A DNA stretch of 12,161 bases from Candidatus Competibacteraceae bacterium (GTDB taxonomy: Bacteria > Pseudomonadota > Gammaproteobacteria > Competibacterales > Competibacteraceae), in assembly GCA_012032855.1 (NCBI GenBank), contig JAAUQA010000045.1, positions 1 to 12,161 on the forward strand, given 5' to 3'. A program made the position numbers and the translations under genes. The notes under the pieces are model-generated. The model did no database searches, was not told the origin of the DNA, and saw only the letters and a list, made by a program, of their open reading frames with translations. Of this stretch, positions 8,492 through 12,161 are shown piece by piece. Positions within the stretch are counted from its first letter, which is position 1. Every line of letters starts with the position of its first letter.

Positions 8492-8919
8492 ATAAAAACA
8501 AGGGCTCATGGATTGAGCCTCTCCCGCACTTACTGAAACGGCGCTAACGCACACTCCAGAATGTCTTCCCCCCTCCTTTAAGTTAAGCACTCCTTCGATT
8601 GATACTGATCGGTTTGAGCGCCGATCAATACGCCTAACAACGCCGAAAAAACACCCGCCATCACCCTACCACGTTTTGTTTTAGCGCAAATGCCGTACTA
8701 TCTCGGCGCCATCACGCTTACTGTCTGTGGTATTTGTTGCACACAACAACGGGCGAGTCCAAATAAACCACTGGCCTTACAATACACATTACAGGTTGCA
8801 TAGTAGGCCGGTTCAGTGCAAGCTACCAACCTACTAACGTGATGAAGTCCTTAGCAAAACGTAAACAAAGATGATTTACCTTCAGTGGTTGTGGAACAAG
8901 CTTATAAAAATAGATAATT

Positions 8920-8935
8920 GTTGCTATAATGCAAC
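8920..8935 (+). promoter_or_regulatory. Upstream candidate porin promoter within GTTGC-TATAAT-GCAAC
   Basis: TGCTATAAT (8922-8930) is a perfect extended -10. The hexamer (8925-8930) is exactly the spacer of a 5-bp inverted repeat, GTTGC/GCAAC. No good -35 is seen; CTTATA at 8901-8906 is a weak one at 18 bases. The layout suggests a regulator could cover the -10, but that is inference. Confidence 0.5.
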
Positions 8936-8971
8936 GAAACATGGGATTTGTGTTTTTTTTGAAAAAAAGAG

Positions 8972-9000
8972 TTGCTTTTGTGCTTCTCAATGTGTATAAA
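8972..9000 (+). promoter_or_regulatory. Downstream candidate porin promoter
   Basis: TTGCTT (8972-8977) and TATAAA (8995-9000) are separated by 17 bases, and TG stands two bases before the -10 (TGTGTATAAA). A perfect 7-bp inverted repeat, GTTGCTT (8971-8977) and AAGCAAC (9003-9009), brackets the promoter, with the left arm covering the -35. The predicted start is near 9007, giving a leader of about 58 bases with an AGGAG ribosome site. Confidence 0.5.
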
Positions 9001-9064
9001 TTAAGCAACGAAGTTTGAAGGTCGCTTTGTTGTACGCTCACAACATAAACCTAGGAGTTGCATT

Positions 9065-10198
9065 ATGAATAAGTCTGCTATCGCGCTGGCTATCGCAGCC
9101 GCAATGGCTGTTACCGCTGGGCCGGTTTCCGCTGAAACAACGTTGTATGGTTCTGCTCGGGTGTCTGTAGATTGGGTCGATCCGGATGCTGATTTTGATG
9201 ATTTCGGCGGCTTTTTTGAAGATATCTTCGACGATCTTACCGATGACGACCGCGGTGATTATTGGGAAGTCGTCAACAATTCCTCTCGTTTAGGGGTCAA
9301 GGGTTCCGAAGATTTAGGTAATGGTTTAAGCGCCATCTACCAATATGAGTTCGGAGTCAATGTGACTGGAAACGGTAGCTACTTCAATTCCAATCGCCCG
9401 CGTTGGGTAGGTTTGAAAGGGGATAGCTGGGGTGCCGTTACTTTAGGTACGCAATGGTCGCCGTTCTATAACAATTCAATCGGTTACTTTGACTCGTTCA
9501 ATAGTGGTCGGTCCTTCGCTTATTATGAACGGGGTACGTTTAACCAGACTTTCGTTGATGATTTTGATGGTGATGGTGACCAGGAAGTCGTTTCTGTCGA
9601 CACGAATGGTGGCATCGCCGAATTCCGCCGCGGCACCTCCTTGGTCTACACTACGCCTGATTGGAGCGGTTTCAGTGGCCAAGTGATGTTGGTCATGGAC
9701 GGCGAAGCCGGTAAGAGCTCGGTTGATGTATGGGAGTTAGGCGCCAAGTATAATAATGCCGGGTTCTTCGTTGGCGGTGGTTGGATCAGTGACGAAGTGT
9801 CCAAAGATGATGAATACTCCATCGCTTTGGGCTATGCTGCTCCGCAGTGGGGTGTGGGTTTTGGCTGGCAGCGCTACAGCCCTGATCAAGAGGCTGTTGT
9901 GATTGCCGTTGATGCAGACAACAATGTCGCAATAGCGACCCAGACCGATATCGATACCTATACCCTGCAGGGTTCCTACACTTTCGGTAACAACATCATC
10001 CGGGCAACCTGGGCGTATGCGGATATCAACGATACCGGTCCGCTTGAGTATGACAACATCAATTTTTATGAAGTTGGTTATCAGCACAACCTGAGCAAGC
10101 GTACCCGGTTGTGGGTTGAATACATCGGTAATGATGACGAAAACCTAGGTGGTTTGGACAGCAATGCGGTCTCCATCGGTGTTCGTCACGACTTCTAA
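9065..10198 (+). CDS. Gram-negative outer-membrane porin (Porin_4/OmpC-like superfamily)
   Basis: A 377-residue protein expected to form a 16-strand trimeric beta-barrel channel for small solutes. The signal peptide is residues 1-23 (MNKSAIALAIAAAMAV..., cut after VSA), and the mature protein begins ETTLYGSARVSVDW, typical of this family. SSRLGVKGSEDLGNGLSAIYQYEFG and NRPRWVGLKGDSWGAVTLGTQWSPFY are family hallmarks. It ends in HDF with the terminal phenylalanine recognised by the BAM machinery. Unusual are an acidic stretch at residues about 36-65, with 17 Asp/Glu in 30 positions, and a D-x-D-x-D-x-D-x-E run at 166-174. Both probably lie in surface or pore loops. An AGGAG ribosome site precedes the ATG. 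It has its own promoters and terminator, so it is monocistronic. Substrate specificity cannot be told. Confidence 0.92.
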   Translation: MNKSAIALAIAAAMAVTAGPVSAETTLYGSARVSVDWVDPDADFDDFGGFFEDIFDDLTDDDRGDYWEVVNNSSRLGVKGSEDLGNGLSAIYQYEFGVNVTGNGSYFNSNRPRWVGLKGDSWGAVTLGTQWSPFYNNSIGYFDSFNSGRSFAYYERGTFNQTFVDDFDGDGDQEVVSVDTNGGIAEFRRGTSLVYTTPDWSGFSGQVMLVMDGEAGKSSVDVWELGAKYNNAGFFVGGGWISDEVSKDDEYSIALGYAAPQWGVGFGWQRYSPDQEAVVIAVDADNNVAIATQTDIDTYTLQGSYTFGNNIIRATWAYADINDTGPLEYDNINFYEVGYQHNLSKRTRLWVEYIGNDDENLGGLDSNAVSIGVRHDF

Positions 10199-10233
10199 TC
10201 AGGCCTAACCAAGAAGCCTGAACGAAGCCTGTT

Positions 10234-10260
10234 ACGGGCGCCTCCGGGCGCCCGTTTTTT
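10234..10260 (+). terminator. Rho-independent terminator of the porin gene
   Basis: A nine-pair stem, ACGGGCGCC (10234-10242) with GGCGCCCGT (10247-10255), closes a TCCG loop of the stable UNCG class and runs into T6 (10255-10260). It lies 36 bases after the porin stop. The T-run overlaps the stop codon of convergent rpiA (TAA at 10261-10259). No T-run follows on the minus strand, so it looks one-directional. Confidence 0.92.
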
Positions 10261-10933
10261 ATTTGGTAACTTGTTCAGAGCGCAACTCTCTGACACCGTC
10301 CGGACCACCCAGCAATAACACATCCGCAGGACGGCAGGCGAACAGCCCGACCGTGACGATTCCGGCGATATTATTCAGTTCCTTCTCTAAGCGGATGGGC
10401 TCCAGAATGGTTAGGTTGTGCACATCCAAAATTAAATTGCCGTTGTCAGTAGTGAAGTTTTCTCGTAATACCGGTTGTCCGCCACGACGCAATAATTCCC
10501 GACCGACATGACTGCGGGCAATAGGGATCACTTCAACGGGCAAGGGGAAAGCCCCCAATACATCGACCAACTTGGATTGATCGGCGACACAGATGAATTT
10601 CTCACTGGCCGCCGCGACAATTTTTTCGCGCGTCAACGCACCGCCGCCGCCTTTGATCAACTGCAGATGACGATTGGCCTCATCAGCACCATCCACATAA
10701 ACGGGTAAGGGACCGGCCACATTCAAATCCAACACCCGAATACCGTGACTCTTTAGGCGCTGAGTGGAGGCTTCGGAGCTGGACACCGCGCCATCGATTC
10801 TCCCTTTGATGCGGGCTAAGGCGTCAATGAAATGATTAACGGTGGACCCGGTGCCGACACCGACCACGGTATCGTCCTCAATAAATTGCAGAGCGGCTTC
10901 CGCAGCTTGTTTTTTCATGTCATCGTGAGACAT
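10259..10933 (-). CDS. rpiA: Ribose-5-phosphate isomerase A
   Basis: Interconverts ribose 5-phosphate and ribulose 5-phosphate in the non-oxidative pentose phosphate pathway. I start it at ATG 10933 (MSHDDMKKQ), which has AGAAGGA upstream. This gives 224 residues and puts the active-site residues at the same numbers as in E. coli RpiA: Asp81, Asp84 and Glu85 in DGADE, Lys94 in [12 protein letters not shown], and Glu103. A TTG start at 10951 is in frame but unlikely. [16 protein letters not shown] is the phosphate-binding loop. It is convergent with the porin gene and divergent from ilvA, a pairing seen in many gammaproteobacteria. The frame is intact. Confidence 0.96.
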   Translation of the reverse strand: MSHDDMKKQAAEAALQFIEDDTVVGVGTGSTVNHFIDALARIKGRIDGAVSSSEASTQRLKSHGIRVLDLNVAGPLPVYVDGADEANRHLQLIKGGGGALTREKIVAAASEKFICVADQSKLVDVLGAFPLPVEVIPIARSHVGRELLRRGGQPVLRENFTTDNGNLILDVHNLTILEPIRLEKELNNIAGIVTVGLFACRPADVLLLGGPDGVRELRSEQVTK

Positions 10934-11016
10934 TAACGCTTTCCTTCTCAATAGGTATAAAGACTGCGCTGGTAACGGGTAAACTTCACCGAACCGGCAA
11001 TTGTTGGAACCAGATT
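10934..11016. promoter_or_regulatory. Divergent rpiA/ilvA control region
   Basis: These 83 bases must hold both promoters. For rpiA (minus strand) TTTACC (10983-10978) and TTATAC (10960-10955) stand 17 bases apart. For ilvA (plus strand) TATAAA at 10956-10961 has only a weak TTAACG-like -35 at 10933-10938. The two -10 boxes share the same bases, so the two directions may compete. Both are weak matches. Confidence 0.35.
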
Positions 11017-12161
11017 ATGCATCGCTATATCAAAAAAATTCTCACCGCCCGCGTCTATGACGTCGCTATCGAAAGCCCTTTGGACCCGTTGCCGCGCTTA
11101 TCCCGGCGTTTGAACAACCGCGTGTTGCTCAAACGCGAAGATTTACAGCCGGTATTCTCCTTCAAACTACGCGGCGCCTACAACAAAATGTCGCAATTGC
11201 CGCGCGCAGTGCTGGAAAGGGGTCATTTGTGCCTCGGCGGGTAACCATGCACAAGGTGTTGCCTTGTCGGCCGGTCGCTTAGGTGTGCGGGCAGTTATCG
11301 TGATGCCTGGCACCACGCCGGCAATCAAAGTCGAAGCGGTCAAGAATCTGGGCGGTGAAATAGTCCTGCATGGCGATACGTATGATGAAGCGTATCAATG
11401 CGCTAAACAGCTGGAAGGTGAACAGGGACTGACGTTCATTCATCCCTATGACGATCCGGATGTCATCGCTGGCCAAGGAACAGTCGGTATGGAAATCTTA
11501 CGTCAGCATCCCGATCCCATTGAGGCTATTTTTATCGCTATCGGTGGCGGCGGTCTGCTGTCCGGTGTGGCTGTCTATACCAAATTTTTACGTCCCGATA
11601 TCAAGATCATCGGCGTAGAGCCGGAAGATGCCGCTTCAATGTATGAGGCGTTGCGACAGAACGAACGGGTAAAGCTGGACCACGTCGGTATTTTTGCCGA
11701 TGGGGTGGCGGTTCGTCAGGCCGGGGAAGAAACGTTCCGGCTCGCCCAAGAATTGGTGGATGAAGTGATTTTGGTGTCTACTGACGAAATCTGTGCCGCC
11801 ATTAAAGATATTTTCGATGATACCCGCTCGATTGCCGAGCCGGCCGGCGCACTCGGTACCGCCGGGCTAAAAAAATATGTTGCACGCAATGGGGTCAGCG
11901 ATGTGAATTTGGTCGCTATCAATTGTGGCGCTAATATCAATTTCGATCGCTTACGTCATGTCGCCGAACGGGCCGAACTCGGTGAACGGCGTGAAGCCCT
12001 GTTGGCCGTTGCGGTCCCGGAACGGCCGGGGTACGGTTTCTAAACAAGTTCTTGTCAGACCATCGGCAAACGCAATATCACCGAATTCAACTACCGCTAT
12101 GCCGACCCAACCCAGGCTTGGGTGTTCGCCGGTTTGGAATTGTCCGGAGGGCGTGCCGAAA
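11017..12161 (+). CDS. ilvA: Threonine ammonia-lyase (threonine deaminase), biosynthetic (3' truncated, frameshifted)
   Basis: PLP enzyme that converts threonine to 2-oxobutanoate, the first step to isoleucine. The N-terminus MHRYIKKILTARVYDVAIESPL matches Pseudomonas-type IlvA. The PLP lysine is Lys50 in FSFKLRGAYNK; SAGNHAQG and the GGGGL phosphate loop follow. The regulatory ACT-like domain begins near 12004 and runs off the window. The frame changes once near 11215-11226, by one extra or two missing bases before ICASAGNHAQG. A stop (TAA 12041-12043) then falls inside a stretch that reads correctly if one base is dropped near 12030, 12036 and 12050: PGTFLNKFCQTIGKRNITEFNYRY. Three extra bases keep the downstream frame, which continues to the window end. 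An ACT-bearing form would be feedback-inhibited by isoleucine; that is family knowledge. Confidence 0.9.

Larger units (their letters stand above)
8492..9064. other. 573-bp intergenic region before the porin
   Basis: No credible gene is seen on either strand. A hairpin follows the tRNA: GGCTCA (8503-8508), loop TGGAT, TGAGCC (8514-8519). It has no T-run on the plus strand, though a T5-containing tract follows it on the minus strand. Another hairpin is TTGTTG-CACA-CAACAA (8734-8749). The last 200 bases are AT-rich and contain T8-G-A7 (8953-8968), the two porin promoter candidates and repeated GTTGC/GCAAC motifs. Confidence 0.6.

Noticed and set aside
8503..8519. Hairpin after tRNA-Gln as a plus-strand terminator
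   Set aside because: The 6-bp stem is followed by CTCTCCCGC and not a T-run; only the minus strand has a T-rich tail, and no gene reads in from there.
8469..9064. tRNA-Gln 3' end as an integration site for a mobile island
   Set aside because: I found no repeat of the tRNA 3' end in the following sequence and no integrase; the porin downstream is a core-type gene.

Overview
This is a stretch of ordinary gammaproteobacterial chromosome. The proteins read like their Pseudomonas, Chromatiales and Methylococcales counterparts. The order trpE-trpG-trpD-trpC-OsmC family-speD-coq7 resembles the Pseudomonas layout, except that the crp/vfr gene normally found between trpC and the OsmC gene is missing. 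The base composition looks moderate, and the genus cannot be named from this window.

Layout: 1-1142 is the 3' part of a biotin-dependent acyl-CoA carboxylase alpha subunit, most like methylcrotonyl-CoA carboxylase, broken by several single-base indels. 1143-1417 is non-coding and holds a ~123-bp imperfect palindrome (1183-1305). 1418-5370 is the tryptophan block trpE (two frameshifts), trpG, trpD and trpC, which together convert chorismate to indole-3-glycerol phosphate. A small OsmC-family gene follows closely (5386-5802). Next come speD (5894-6724, spermidine synthesis), convergent coq7 (6744-7390, ubiquinone hydroxylase, one frameshift), then rplM-rpsI (7558-8413) with a clear sigma70 promoter and a tRNA-Gln(CUG) only 5 bases after rpsI. 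A 573-bp AT-rich gap (8492-9064) carries two candidate promoters for an outer-membrane porin (9065-10198). The porin ends in a strong terminator whose T-run overlaps the stop codon of convergent rpiA (10259-10933). Divergent from rpiA is ilvA (11017 to the window end), again broken by indels.

The window is mostly housekeeping: amino-acid synthesis (Trp, Ile), polyamine, ubiquinone, translation and pentose-phosphate metabolism, plus one porin. I see no defence system, CRISPR array, prophage or insertion sequence with a transposase. The most notable non-gene structures are the palindrome before trpE and the repeated GTTGC/GCAAC arms around the porin promoters. Four conserved genes are frameshifted, in a way best explained by single-base sequencing or assembly errors. 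Real gene decay cannot be excluded from sequence alone.
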